The position numbers were made by a program, and so were the translations under genes. DNA of 64,000 bases, taken from positions 682,001 through 746,000 of the forward strand of contig NC_041785.1 of the NCBI RefSeq assembly GCF_900090045.1. Reading direction: 5' to 3'. The notes below the pieces were generated by a model. The model made no database searches, was not told where the DNA came from, and saw nothing but the letters and a program-made list of their open reading frames with translations. Below, in pieces: positions 1 to 12,900 of this stretch (its first letter is position 1; every line of letters starts with the position of its first letter). This DNA is from Plasmodium malariae (Eukaryota; Apicomplexa; Aconoidasida; Haemosporida; Plasmodiidae).

Positions 1-109
1 GTTTTTCCTTCGAGTATTATTATTACGTTCTACTACTTTAATGAAGAAAAAACATAATTATATAAGGCTTTATTAAATTAACAAAAGTTTTTAAAAAATC
101 GTACATACA

Positions 110-1613
110 ATGTTTCAGAAGCATATCTCTCATTTTGAACCACCTAATAGTAATTGGAATATAGTAACACACATTTTAAATTTAAAGCAAAGAAAAACAA
201 AACGCTATTACAAGTTTTAAGGTATTTTAACTTTATCTATGTAATATTAACATTTTTTCTTTCTTTTCTTTTTCTTCTTTTTTTCCAAAGGTAGAAGACA
301 GTTTGATATATCGTCATGTCAAAGAGAAGGAGGAAAAAATTTATAAAAAAATATTTTCATTCGATTTAGATAACACATTAATTCTATCTCGCACCTTTTT
401 CAAGCCTGCACAAAATGAACACGACTATATTTTTTACTCCGATATAATTGATTTCCTAAAAAAGAAGCGATCAGAGAATTATAAAATTATCATATTTTCT
501 AACCAGAAAGGAGTAAGTACCGGTAAAATAAGTCTACGAAATGTTATAAATAGAGTTGATGATGTAATAGATAAAATAGGTATACCCTTAGAATGTTATT
601 TAGCATTAAAAAATGATAAGTATAGAAAACCTAGAACAGGCATGTTCAATTTTGCTAAACAGAATAATAAATGTGAAATAGAAGAAATTATTTATGTAGG
701 TGATAATGCAAACCGAATATATGATGATAATTTTAAAGTAAAATTTATTAACCATTTAAGATATATATATAATAAAAATAATGTAAATGTTAATATAAAT
801 GAAATAGCTAAAAGACTGCAGAAAGATTATACAGACACAGATTTAAAATTTGCCTTAAATATAAATGCCACCTTTTACACTCCTGAAGAATTATTTCTTA
901 ATATAAAAAATAACTTAACAGTGGACTTTTCTTTTAAACCTATGAATTTGTATAAAAATATGGAGATAAAAAATGAAGGCGAAAAAGAAAACGAACAAAA
1001 TTTATTCCTTCATTTGGTTCGACAGAATATGGAAGACACGTATAGCACATATAATGAAAGTACCATTTCGATAAATAACAAAGATAATAAAAACCCACAA
1101 ACATTACTTCAAAATAAAGAACAAAAGCTAATAATATTAATAGGGGCTCCTGGTTGCGGCAAAACGTTTTTGTGTGAAAATTATTTTCTTGGTTATACGA
1201 ATATTAATTTAGACGAATTAAAAAAAAGAAATAAATGCATAAATATGTTAAAAAATGGTATTATTCAGGGAAAAAATGTAGTAATAGATGGTGCAAATAT
1301 ATATGCAAAGAACAGACTAACGTACATCAATGAAGCGAAAAAAATTAACAGTAATTTAAAGGTTAACGCTATATTTTTTAAGTACTCAAAAGATTTAATC
1401 TTTCATTTAAATACTTTTAAATTAATTACAGACAAATCAAAAAAAATGATTGATATTCCTACTGTTGGTATTCACTCTTTTTATAAATACGTTGAAGAAC
1501 CGACAGCAAATGAAAATTTTGAAAAAGTTATAATTTTAAATGATGAAAATTTTGTGCCAACGAATTTTAAAAATGAGGAAGAAAAAAAGCTGTTTTTTTC
1601 ATATTTATATTAA
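110..1613 (+). CDS. PNKP: Bifunctional polynucleotide 3'-phosphatase / 5'-kinase (PNKP)
   Basis: Repairs DNA strand-break ends by removing 3'-phosphates and adding 5'-phosphates, so that polymerase and ligase can act. I place exon 1 at 110-163, an intron at 164-290 (GTAACA...CCAAAG, phase 0) and exon 2 at 291-1613, giving 458 residues. The long reading frame itself has no ATG at its left end, so an upstream exon is needed. Exon 1 gives a start MFQKH and a Trp before the phosphatase domain, as in other PNKPs. The HAD phosphatase motif FDLDNTLI lies near residue 42 and the later HAD motifs FSNQKGV and YVGDN follow. The kinase P-loop GAPGCGKT is near residue 303, followed by VVIDGAN and the downstream Arg of the kinase. 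There is no N-terminal FHA domain, unlike the human enzyme. The identity is well supported by two catalytic domains in PNKP order; the exon 1 boundary is inferred. Confidence 0.85.
164..290 (+). other. Inferred intron of the PNKP gene
   Basis: A GTAACA donor after codon 18 and a pyrimidine-rich tract ending TTTCCAAAG form a phase-0 intron of 127 bp. Reading straight through meets an in-frame stop near 218, so splicing is required to attach an ATG. Another donor (GTTTTAAG near 215) with an acceptor at 300-301 is also in frame, but it uses a weaker donor. Confidence 0.6.
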
Positions 1614-1846
1614 TCATGCAATTTATAAACACGGTAAAAAAATTAGGGTTACATGAGCGGGAAATGAGGTAAAGCTTGATAAATTAATGCATATATATGG
1701 GCACATATATTCCAAGAATATTCGTGACAACCGCGTAAGCACGATTAGTATACGAAGAAAATTTTGCACTCATACACATATATATATATATGTACACATT
1801 TGTGTGTACTTAAGTATAAGCACTGCCAATTTGTACTCTCATAGTG

Positions 1847-4800
1847 CTAACGCGGCTTTGCAGAATTATCCTTTTTATTTAACATATTTTTGGCATATTT
1901 GTTAAGAATAATGTTTAAGTTTTGGCTGTTGCTGACTTTGTTTCCCGTTTCTTGAATGGGGTTCTTCAAATGGTCAATTAATAGATTAATAAACTTTTCT
2001 TCTGTTATGTCTAAAAAAAAAAAAAAAAATTGCTAAATGATGAAATTGCTTCTTAATTATATATTTTAATTTGCCACGCTTTGATATTCATTCCACGGGA
2101 ACATGTATGTACACACATATCGATGTATGTACATATATATACATATATGAAATTGCGTAGGAAATTTTGCCCTAGCTTACTCATGTGATCTACTATGACT
2201 TTTCCCCCGTGTAAAATCACAAATGTTATGGCAAGGAAAAAAGGAGGAATATCTTCATAAACTTCCTTTCCATTTTTTATGTCCACAGATTTTTTGAAAA
2301 GAGTGCATAGTTTATAATCAAAATTTAAAGAAGTCCCTGCTATATTAAAGGCAATTTTCTGAAGGGATTCATAATATTTAAATAGATATATGTCCATTTG
2401 GTTAATTGAATAATAACTTGAAAAGGTAATTAAATAAATTATTATTCTATTAATTAAATTATTTATCATCTGCGTACATTCATATAAAGGTATACAATGA
2501 ATTATGTTATCATTAAAATAAACACATAACTGATCAAATAATGAATGCACATCATCTGTGCTTAACATTTCCAAATTGTCCTTAAAATAAGATATAACTT
2601 TCTTTTCAAAACTTTCAAAATATTCATATATACATGAATTTACTACATTATTTAATTCACATACTCCTTTTTCTAATTCAATTAAATCGAAAAAATTTTT
2701 TTTTTTTTTTTTGTTTCTCTCTTTAATGAAAAAAGAAGTAATTTCATAGTTTTCTTCTTCATCGAATATGGTATAAAAATCATTCATATTAAATGAGTTA
2801 TGCTTTACATCGGAGATAAAATTTATTTCAAAATTAGCTAGCTTCTTTGCTTCATCTTCATATTTGTCTTCTTTTTCATTTTCATCTTCGTGATTAGATT
2901 TGTCCTTTGGTAAATTTGCAGCGTTTTGCTCGATCTCTACTTTTAGTTTCGTCGTTATGTTTGTTCTTACATCTGTTATTCTTTCTTTTTCTTTTTTTTT
3001 CCTCATCTCATGATTTTCCATTCTCTTCTTTTCTTTGTTTTCCTCTTCTTCTATATATAACAAATTATCAGAAAAGTAATTGTTTAAATAATCTTGAAAA
3101 TTAAAAAAATCATCATAGGATTCCTTAAATGATAACATAATCAAATAGTTATCAGAATAATTCGTCTGGGAAAGGTGTTCGTTCCCCCTCATATTTTCAT
3201 CCTCATCCTCTATCTCATCCCTTGCTTTGTTAAGTAAAAAATTCGATATTTCATATTTTCCGTTGATCGCTTGTACAGCTCTAACTTTCATAGTACAACT
3301 TTTTATTTCTCTTATTTTTCTCTTGAGCTGTGCTAAATTATATATTAAGTATCTCAGAAGTTGTCTACTAATTAAAAAAAGCTCTAAATTATATTTGAAA
3401 CTTTTATGATTAAGGTCAAAGGTGATATATTTATTCTTTTTATCTATCTCAATATGCACATTTATATTTTGTTTTAAATTATTTAAATTATTACTCAATA
3501 ACAACAAAGAGTTATTACAAGAAACTATAATTTTACGAAATACATGAGGATAAAATATATGTGTAAATAATTCTTTATAAAAAACATCAACATAATTCTT
3601 AATATCGAATATAGTTGGGAAGTTATAATCATGCTCGTATTCTATATTATTTCTTATATTTGTTTTTTGAAATAACATCTCTACTAAGTTTACAAGCTTG
3701 TTAATAGAATTAAATGTTATTTCTTCATATTCTTTACTAAATAAATTTTGTAACAAATCCTTCTCATGAACCTTGAAATCATTCTTATTTCTTATAATAT
3801 GTAAAAATTCTTCAATTAAATTTAACACATATAGGATATCTTCCTTTTTTATAAATTTATTTACTTTATTATTTATTAATACGTTCATATATGGTACGTA
3901 AAATTCGCTATATATATGTATAGTGTTACACTTTTTTCCTTCATTAAATGAGTCATTTGTATAACTTGAATAACTACTATGATCAAATGTTTTTTCTTTT
4001 TCTTTTTCTTTTTCAATTTTTATTATTTCTTCCATGTAGTAATTGTCTTTAATAATCTCATTAATGTAACTAATTTGGTCTATACTATTTTTACAATATT
4101 GTAGAATTAAGAAAAAACTTTTTCTTACATTTCTGTTTTGCTTCTTTATATTTGAAATGTATAAAGTTACTCTGTTTATTTTATTAATTAGTATTTTTTT
4201 TAGACAATCTTTTTCCATATTTAAATAACTAAACACATTCAGGCAATGTTTTACCTTATTCTCATAATTTTCATCTTCCAAAAAACTATTTGATAAATAG
4301 CTAACACATATATTTATTATGTAACTTTCATACAACTTTATTTTTTTTAAGCTTAAATCAAATAGAGATATATTTTGAATATTATGATACACAATAAAAT
4401 TTCTCAAATTAGTTAATCTCTTTATGTATTTTACAAAAAGGCTAAAGTTTAAATTGAAGGAAGCATTGGTATGTCCATCCGTGTCTGACATTTCAAAGTA
4501 TTCGCCTCCATTAATATTAATATTATTGTGATCAATGGAATTTTGGGAATTATTACTCATATTGTTATTACTACTGTTTCCCACTTTTTCCATTTCACTG
4601 TCGATTTTACCAAAATTGAATAAGTCCAAGTGTTTATTGCTTTTTATTTCATCACATAAATTTTTTATTTCTATATCCGTTATTTCGTATAATCTTACAA
4701 TTTTCTCAATTTCGATTAAACATCTTTTTTGGTTGATTAATGATAATACCTGTTTTTTTTTTTTCCTTAACTGTTCATAATTTGCATTATATTTTTTTTC

Positions 4801-5109
4801 AATATTTGCTAAGTCATATGTATTCCATTTTTTTGTATTCTGTGCATTTCTTAATCTGTCAATGTATTTATAAAAATATTCATATTTTTCTTTAGCAGTT
4901 TTGTTGATAAAATTGCATAATGTGTTTATTTTATCATTCACAAAATCTATACTATCATTAATTTCTTTTTCGTTCGAAAGGTTTTTCAATATATCTTTTA
5001 ACTCTAGTTTAAAAATTTCACTAATGACGCAGTTTGTCAATTTGTTGTTTTCCTTACTACTGGAAGTGACTTCATATTGGGTAGAGCAACTAGGATTAAA
5101 TTGCTTCAT
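1847..5109 (-). CDS. Conserved large helical protein of unknown function, two exons
   Basis: Exon 1 runs 5109-2181 and exon 2 2010-1847. The donor is GTAAGC in phase 1, and the acceptor is TTTTTAG after a long T tract. Together they encode 1030 residues. Without splicing, the frame reads into AT-rich intron and ends in a Cys/Tyr-rich tail that looks non-coding; the spliced tail (ITEEKFINLLIDHLK...) is normal coding sequence. The N-terminal 150 residues look like a coiled coil rich in Glu and Lys. The middle is long amphipathic helices rich in Asn, Ile and Leu, interrupted by a charged insert near residues 700-790. I see no catalytic motif and no membrane segment. The coiled-coil-then-helical layout resembles subunits of vesicle tethering complexes such as COG or GARP, but I could not align it to one, so that is only a guess. 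It is convergent with the PNKP gene, with about 230 bp between them. Confidence 0.75.
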
Positions 5110-5842
5110 CTTTATTATATGTGTCTATATATATGGAAAGCTTATAATCGTATATATAAAACACCTAAACCTATGGTCGAGTTCTTTCCCCTATGGCAAG
5201 GAAGAGAGGCATTTTCCTTTTACCTTATGCCCTTTTATTTATTTGTATTTTTAGTTTATACGTAAAAATGAGCTACTCGCGCATATGTTTGCTTCAGTGG
5301 TTTGAACCTTGGTACAGAGGTGCACAAATTGCAGCGCATAATTAATTAGTATATGTTTGAGATAAAAACAAAGCAATCATTATAAAACAATTTGATTAAA
5401 AATAGAAAAGAAAAGAAAAAGGCATATATACGATGATTTCTCTACCACATGCCAACTAGAAATTTACAAAAAAACGAAACTGAAAATATATATGAATAGC
5501 GATTAAAAAAGTATTAAAAATTATACTGTACAAACATATGTACCTTCGTGCGCTTACATTTGCAAATACACGCACTTATGTGCAAATGAATGTATGTACG
5601 TATGTATGCATGTATGTGTATTATATACATACATTATTCACGAATCCCGTCGTTACTGCTGCTTTTATTTTTACCCCCTGTTTATTATTATGCTTGTAAC
5701 AATAATTCATACGGGGTAATATTATAATTTACTTGAAAAATAATACATATATTATTAGAGTTAAATATATTGTGGAGGTGTACGAACAGGCACATATATA
5801 TATATATATAAATATATATATATAATGGTGTAAAACTTTTGA
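5110..5842. other. Intergenic spacer
   Basis: About 730 bp of AT-rich DNA upstream of the 1030-residue gene and downstream of the P-loop gene, both on the minus strand. It holds TATG/TGTA-type simple repeats near 5540-5640 and an (AT)n run near 5795-5825. I see no gene in it. It must carry the promoter and 5' leader of the gene on its left. Confidence 0.6.
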
Positions 5843-8800
5843 CTAGAAAGATGTTTTGCCATTATTATTACCGTTTTTGCATCCAATCGAAAAAAATAGA
5901 CGTTTTTTTAAATACAAGAGGTAATTATTTATTCGAGAATTTTGTTTTTTATTTTGTATTTCCTCCCATAGGAAGAAGGTAGAATTAAATAATGCATTCT
6001 TTTGACATATATGAAAAATAATTTTTCGTTTCTTCCGTTCTAATATTTTTTTTTTTTTTTTTTTTCTTTCTGTATTCTTACAATGTAATAAATTATTAGT
6101 AAGAATGAAATCTTTTTCCTTTGACACAAAAATATTCTTTTCCCCATAGGCCATTAAGTAATATATGTCCGATGCATAATTTAATAGTATGAAAATATTA
6201 ATTACATTTACTTTACAATTTATTTTTTCATTTTTATAATAACATATTAAAAAGCTTTTAAGTAGTTTTAAAAACGCGTTACACAATGTATATAATAAGT
6301 AACGATAATCGCCCTCTCCTTCTTTTTTAAGTGGGATGTTGTCATTAAAATATTTAAGTAATCTATGAGTAAAAGGAAAGTGCAAAAATTTTTTTTTTCC
6401 TATTTTATTTTCAAAGAGAGTAGAACATATTGGTTTAAAGTAAATTGTGTACTTTTTTTCAAGTTGGTTTTTTCCCCATAACTGCAAAAAGGGTTCTTCA
6501 GCTATTTCATGTAGATCAAAATTTAGTACAATTTCAAATGATGTGTTAGGATATCTATATGTTGAGCCATTAAAATAGGAACACATATTTGACCTTATCA
6601 TGTAATTTTTAAAATATAACCAATTTTCTTTTATATTATTTATTATAATAAATGGATGTATAATTGTATCTACGCTATTAATTATATCTCTTAGTATTTT
6701 TCTATTTTTTCTATATTTTTCTCTGAATGGAAATATCAATGACGATGATTTGTTTTTCCCCTTCCGAACATTGCGGACTCCATCAATTGTATCCTTTACT
6801 TCTCTCTTGTTCATTTCGCGCACATTAATTTCTCCCATGTTAATTTCTCTTGCGTTCATTACTTTGTAGATTCTCTTCTTTTCACATCTCCTCCTTTCAA
6901 ACAAATCCACAAGAGAGTTCACTATAACACTTCTAGAGAAGTAGCATATATGATTTACTCTCGCATTACTTGTATCATAAAAATCGCAACTCTTTTTTTT
7001 TAATTTATAATAAATGACGCCGTAAAAAATGAACCGTAATAAGGAAAAAATTTTGTATTCCTTTAATGGTTGAAAGGGATAACTCTGATAATTCATTTTC
7101 AATAAATTTATAAAAGCATAGACACAAGAAGGTACACATATGTTGTGATAAAGAACATATGGACTTTTTTTAACTATTTCAATTTGTTTTAAATAAATAA
7201 ATTTATAAATATTTAATTTGTTAACTGTCTTATTTTTGTTATTTACTTGAAGGTGCTGGTGATAATAAAAACAAAATTTTATAAATAAGAAACAAATATC
7301 AAAATTTTCTCTTACTAAATTTTTTGCATATAATCGATTTTTGTTTTTATATATATATTCATCATAAAATGCTTTGAAAAAATTAGCGACCTCTGATCTT
7401 TCTTCTAATAAAAAAGAAAAGTTACCTTTAACATTGCACTTCGTTGTGTTAACCCCATTATAGGAATGATCATTGCGGCATTCTTTATGTGTATTTTGAC
7501 AACCTCGATTTATAACTCCTTTTTTGTTTCCTTTATATTTACAGCAGCTATAGTTCTCTTCATTATTCCAACGCCCTGCGGTGTAATTCTTACATTCATT
7601 GTTCAATCTCCTTTTAGAATAATATTTAAAAATGATGTCCTTATGTCTATTGTATATTTTGTTCCTGCTTTTTTTGTGAACCTTCCAATATTTATTCACA
7701 CACTTTTTCATTAAATAATAAATTGCCTCCAAACGTATAATACATTTACTTTTTTCCTTATCCGTATTATTACCCCCTTGATTTAACAATAGTAGTTTAT
7801 TAAAAATTCTCAAGTTGTAATTTAAATTAAAAAATATATGATACCTTTTGCTTAGTTTTTCAAAATCATATGAGCGGCTAGCTACAAATAGGACCTCCTT
7901 TTTATCATAATTGTTGAGGTCTTTTATAATGTTGAGATATTCAAATGTGTTCAATAAATGTTCTTCATTTATAGTAATAAAAATGTTTTTCTTTTTCTTA
8001 AAAAAATTGTTACATAAATTATACTTCTGCAATGTAATTTTGTAATTCCATACGTTACTATTGTTACGTAATAGTTTATTCACATATGCATTTATATGTA
8101 CTCTTAATTTACCTTTTTTCATTATGTCTCTTTTGCACCTCTTCTTAAATGTCTTTTCCATTAAAATATTATATATATGTAAACTTGATTTAATCAAAAA
8201 AAAAGATCTTTTTAAATTTACAAAATAGTTAATAAATTTGGTTTCTTTTATTCTTAGTAACGCGTCTTCAATAATGCTTATTGTTCTACTTTGGAACGAG
8301 GTTTCTACAATATTTTTTTCTTCATTACACATTAAGCTAATGTTTTTTATACTTCCGTTTAAGTGTTTTCTCCTTTTTTCACCCTCTACCACCTTCTCTC
8401 TTTTATGCTGTTTATCACAATAACGAAGTAGTTCATAATACCCCCTTATTTTTCGAAAAAGATCTTCACCATACTCACAGAAATTTATCTTAAGATAACT
8501 AAAATCATCCGTGGAAATTTTGCTACCTATATTGAATTCATAATTAATAAAATCTAAATCATCCTTTGTTACGAAAATTGATGCTTCACATATATCAGTG
8601 TCTAAAAATATTTTCTTAAATTTTGTTTTCAGTTCATCATAATTTCTATTTGTCAGTTTTGAAAATAAAATTGGTATATACGATAGTAATTCTAGTTTAT
8701 TATAATTCCATATTATTTTTTTCTCCTCCTTATTTTCCCTAATTTCTGGTTTATTTTTGAGTAATGAATCGAAACTATCGATGGCATTCCTTTTTGTACT

Positions 8801-9211
8801 ATCACTGTTTCTGTACCTACTTGTGGAGGTATCCTTATCATCGATTTTATAATTATAATTAAGCTTGTCTACACAACTTATGCAATTTAAAAAAGTAGTT
8901 TTTCCACTATTTTTATCACCACATATTAATATGTCCATATATTTTATTTCATTTTTTATGTTTGTGGTTATTGTATTACTCTTCTTTTCTATCCATATTC
9001 TATTTTCTCTTAATCTTTTAATACTATTTTTCTTTTCTTTTTCCCCATAGTATATATTTATTTCTTTCAGAATGTTAAAAGAATTGTTCTTAATTTTTAA
9101 CAAGTTGTTATCTATATCCAAAACATCTTCATCATATTTTTCGTCGTTTTTATACGTATATATTTCCTCATGATAATTAATCGGACATTTTTTTTTTTTT
9201 TTCGTTTTCAT
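5843..9211 (-). CDS. Large basic P-loop protein of unknown function
   Basis: A single 1122-residue reading frame starting MKTKKKKK. A Walker A motif, GDKNSGKT, lies at residues 98-105, directly after a short hydrophobic strand (MDILIC), as in Ras-like or AAA-type nucleotide-binding folds. I cannot find a clear NKxD guanine-specificity motif or a canonical Walker B, so nucleotide type and activity are unknown. The rest is Lys/Asn-rich with many aromatic residues and several hydrophobic patches, but no certain membrane segment. The protein is very basic, and the C-terminal 60 residues are almost entirely Lys, Arg, Asn and Phe. A late in-frame GTAATAAT near 5860 could be a donor, so the exact C-terminus is uncertain. 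Its P-loop is real; any further function would be invention. Confidence 0.75.
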   Translation of the reverse strand: MKTKKKKKCPINYHEEIYTYKNDEKYDEDVLDIDNNLLKIKNNSFNILKEINIYYGEKEKKNSIKRLRENRIWIEKKSNTITTNIKNEIKYMDILICGDKNSGKTTFLNCISCVDKLNYNYKIDDKDTSTSRYRNSDSTKRNAIDSFDSLLKNKPEIRENKEEKKIIWNYNKLELLSYIPILFSKLTNRNYDELKTKFKKIFLDTDICEASIFVTKDDLDFINYEFNIGSKISTDDFSYLKINFCEYGEDLFRKIRGYYELLRYCDKQHKREKVVEGEKRRKHLNGSIKNISLMCNEEKNIVETSFQSRTISIIEDALLRIKETKFINYFVNLKRSFFLIKSSLHIYNILMEKTFKKRCKRDIMKKGKLRVHINAYVNKLLRNNSNVWNYKITLQKYNLCNNFFKKKKNIFITINEEHLLNTFEYLNIIKDLNNYDKKEVLFVASRSYDFEKLSKRYHIFFNLNYNLRIFNKLLLLNQGGNNTDKEKSKCIIRLEAIYYLMKKCVNKYWKVHKKSRNKIYNRHKDIIFKYYSKRRLNNECKNYTAGRWNNEENYSCCKYKGNKKGVINRGCQNTHKECRNDHSYNGVNTTKCNVKGNFSFLLEERSEVANFFKAFYDEYIYKNKNRLYAKNLVRENFDICFLFIKFCFYYHQHLQVNNKNKTVNKLNIYKFIYLKQIEIVKKSPYVLYHNICVPSCVYAFINLLKMNYQSYPFQPLKEYKIFSLLRFIFYGVIYYKLKKKSCDFYDTSNARVNHICYFSRSVIVNSLVDLFERRRCEKKRIYKVMNAREINMGEINVREMNKREVKDTIDGVRNVRKGKNKSSSLIFPFREKYRKNRKILRDIINSVDTIIHPFIIINNIKENWLYFKNYMIRSNMCSYFNGSTYRYPNTSFEIVLNFDLHEIAEEPFLQLWGKNQLEKKYTIYFKPICSTLFENKIGKKKFLHFPFTHRLLKYFNDNIPLKKEGEGDYRYLLYTLCNAFLKLLKSFLICYYKNEKINCKVNVINIFILLNYASDIYYLMAYGEKNIFVSKEKDFILTNNLLHCKNTERKKKKKKILERKKRKIIFHICQKNALFNSTFFLWEEIQNKKQNSRINNYLLYLKKRLFFSIGCKNGNNNGKTSF

Positions 9212-9971
9212 TTAAACAAATTTTGCCAAACGAGGTTATTTTTAAATAATTTATGTGCACTTCCTACGAATTGGATGTCAGAAGTTCAAGCCTTTTTACT
9301 TTTTTAAAGAAATGCATTTCTATAAGAGTTTCTACATTCAAGACTGCAAAGAGTTGTTTGTTCGTTTGCTCGTTTGTTTGTTTTATCGTTTTATCGTTTT
9401 ATCGTTTGTTTGTATATTTATTTATTATTTTTATTTTTTTTTTTTCGCTCTAGTGTACCAGTAAAACATGAAAAAATTATTTCGAAACTATTCTTATTAT
9501 TTGTTGAACCTCGTTTTAACTAATTGCTCTTTTTCTTTGTTATATCTGCTTATGTTGTTTTTTTTAGGGCACGTTTTGAGCTTTGCTATTTAAAAAAAAA
9601 AAAAAATAAAATAAAATAAAATTACGATATGACAAAAAATTTATACGAAGTTGCCTTTTTGATCTCTTTATTTTAAGAAAAAAAAAAAAGAAAAGAGGAA
9701 AGAGTATATGGGGAAACAAGAACAATAGACTGCATTCGAAGTAAAAAGAAAATAAAAGGAAATGAGAAAATCAAAAAGGGGTGAATCAAAAATGAAACAA
9801 ATTTACCACAAAATATGTATATCACAAAACAAGTTTCCCACAGGAGCTTATTACTTATCATTTACGAATCATACTTTTAATAATATCTATCTTCGTACCT
9901 TTTGGTAATACGATGAACACAGTCATGTATTACATACGTAAGCAAGTAAAAGCAAAAACTATAACGTATGA
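9212..9971. other. Intergenic spacer
   Basis: About 760 bp between two minus-strand genes. It contains TTTG/TCGTTTTA simple repeats near 9355-9410 and several A/T homopolymers. The short Phe/Cys-rich frames in it are typical of T-rich non-coding sequence. No gene is seen. Confidence 0.6.
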
Positions 9972-12900
9972 TCAGACATTCGTTAGTTGGATGGCAGTAG
10001 AAAATAGAACGTTAACTAGTGACTCGTGAAGAAAGGAAATGTTGTGCTTGAGGGAAACATAAAAATGGGATTTACATAAATACATATGATCTATATCTAA
10101 ACAGGTATGAAATAATTGAATAAAGAGTAGGAAGCTAGAAAAATATTTACTTAACAAAAAATTAGCAAAAGGAAATGTAAAAAGAACTTCATTAATTTTA
10201 GAACTAATCCATCTATCAATTTTATACTTAGTTGATTTTAACCATATATAACAAAAAGAGAAAGGACATATTTCTATTTCTTCGTCACTATTATTTTTTG
10301 TGTAAATTATAATTTTTTCAATATCATTTATTTTTAGATATTCATTTGAAAAAAAATCTTCATAGAATTCGTTCGATTCGGAGAAAATATTTTTAGTTAG
10401 TTTTAATGGGTAGGTAACTTTATGAATACACTTGTTAATAAAGTTAGGTAGCAAAAATAGAAGTAGCCATTCCTTTATCTCATTATTTATACTCTTAGAA
10501 TAGAACTCAACAAATTTTATGTTATTATCTTTATATAATGAATTATATAATGTGTATAATGCTAAAGTGCGAATAGGATATATTTTTACACTTAAAATAA
10601 AATAACAGTCTTTTAATTTTAGTTCATCTATATTTCGATTTTTATTCCAATCAGCATTATCATTCTTAACTGTAATGTTCTTTTCGTTGTAATGAATGTT
10701 GTTTCTAGACTTATTAAAATCAAAAAAATTATTTTCTGTTTGGTTTTCTCTTAATACAAAATGGGTTGATTCGTCATATTTCTCCATCTTATTATTATTC
10801 ATTTTATTAATTATGATTTCTAACGAATTTTTTTTTTCTTCTTCACCTTCTTGTAATATATTTCTTTTTATCTCATTAAACTCTTTTTTAATGTTTTTTG
10901 CAATTTTATACCCAAAATAGTCGGGATTGTATGGCCATACGGGGAAAAATGCTGAAATGTTCTCATCATCTTTTGATATATTATAATTTATGTTACTTAG
11001 TAAATGCTTTTTTATACTAACTTTTAAATTTACATCAAAACAGTTGAAGTAGTTTATCTTATTTTCCTTCGAACTAATTCTTATACCAAGAAAAGAAATG
11101 TCATTTATGTACTTATCATTGTTACATATATCTTCTTCCTTAAAGCATAATGATAGAATGGAATCACTCCTGCGTTTTAATGTAATAATAAAATTTTTTT
11201 TTTTTTTTTTTTCGATAGAAGGGGATAGAAAAACAAATAAATTAATTCAAAAAAATTATTTTCAAATAAGCAAAGTATAACAAATGTATGTTGACCTAGT
11301 TTTAGCACAAGTGTCATATTTTTTGGAAGATAGAGACATACAGGAATAAAGTAACAGGAATGAAGCAAAATGGGAATAAATATCGTTCTCTTTTCGCAAG
11401 TATAAAAAGACATAGTAGCATGAACGTATGAATAAACACAAGATCAAACGTTATCTCACGCATGTTTTTATATACATGCGCATGCAGACATCCTTCGCAT
11501 TGCTCAAATTTTTTTTTTTTTTTTTTTTTTACCTTTGGGAGTAGTTGCAATCCTGATAATATAAATCGAAGGATATGTTTGGAATACATTCCAAGGAGTG
11601 AAATGTTTTTGCTATGTTTTTGACTCTCGGGCCATTATTATTTGCTGTATTATTTATCAGAATTTCTGTGTTTTCTTCGTGGCTATTTACATAGTAATCT
11701 TGGGCGCTATATTCATTATTTTCATCTATCTGTTGATTGTACACACACTGATGATAAGTTTCATTCATTCTCTCATTAATTTTAAAATTAATTTCGTCGG
11801 ATTTGTTAAAATTGTAATACAATCCTTCTTCATCAGTTAAGAATGAACAAGCGCTGGTTTCACTTGTTGAGTTATGAATATCATATAGATAATTATTAAC
11901 ATTTTTAGAATTCTTCACTTTACTTTTGTTCATCTTTTTTTTTACAGTAAAATTCTTATCATAATACATCTTTTCTTTTATGTATAAATCTGTGTTTAAC
12001 CATATTTTGTTTAAAATATTTCTTAATAACGATTTTTTATATTTCTCGTTTTTTATGTAGACATACGAATTTTTTTTTTTTTTTTTTTTAGAGCACGTAT
12101 TCTTTTTTAATTTTCTTTCTAATACAATGGATGTTTTGTTAAGACTACATTCAGAACTCATTGCGTTCATGCAATTATTTTTTAAGTGTCTATTTGCTTC
12201 TATTCCTGATTTCGTAACATACTTTCGTGTTATATTTTTACCGATTCTTTCACTTCGCTCCTGTCTTTCGATGATATCTTTTTCACTCAGATCTTGATCT
12301 TTTGGATGTGAAAAGAAACCGCACAAAAAATTCACAACCGAATCAGTAGACGGACTTATATTCTTTAAGTCTATTATTACCTTATTCATTAATTTCATTG
12401 CTTTTATTTTATTATATAAGAAAAATGATTTTACAAAGCTTCCTCCATTTTTTGAGAATAAAAAGTTTATAAAAATAGGATCCATATACAAATATTGATA
12501 AACTAAATCATAGAATATTCCGATTTTTAAAAAACAGTTTGTAAATATGGTATGAAAAAACTTTTTATTACTTAGCCATTTATTTATAGTTATTTTATTA
12601 CAAAGATTTTTTAAAAAAATATTGTCGTATAGATAACCATAAAAATCTAGAGCTTTCATAATTTTTTTAAAATTTATTTTATTGATTCTATTTATTATAT
12701 CATTAGAAAATAAAACTTTCGATAACGCAAAGTTTACATGATGTTCATTCATATTTATCAAATTATTTGTACTATACGTATTTAAAATTATTTTAAAATA
12801 GGAATATTTCTCAAAGCATTTTATATTTATCTCTAATATTTTATTTTCTTTTTCATATATTAATTTAATATTTTTTAAAAAATTATTTCTTAAGGGTACC

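Noticed and set aside
1687..1905. 72-codon + strand frame after PNKP
   Set aside because: It crosses a TATATATATG microsatellite and lies antisense to the recovered last exon of the neighbouring gene.
2053..5109. Assignment of the 1030-residue protein to COG4 or another tethering subunit
   Set aside because: Only the general helical layout fits; no family motif could be aligned by eye.
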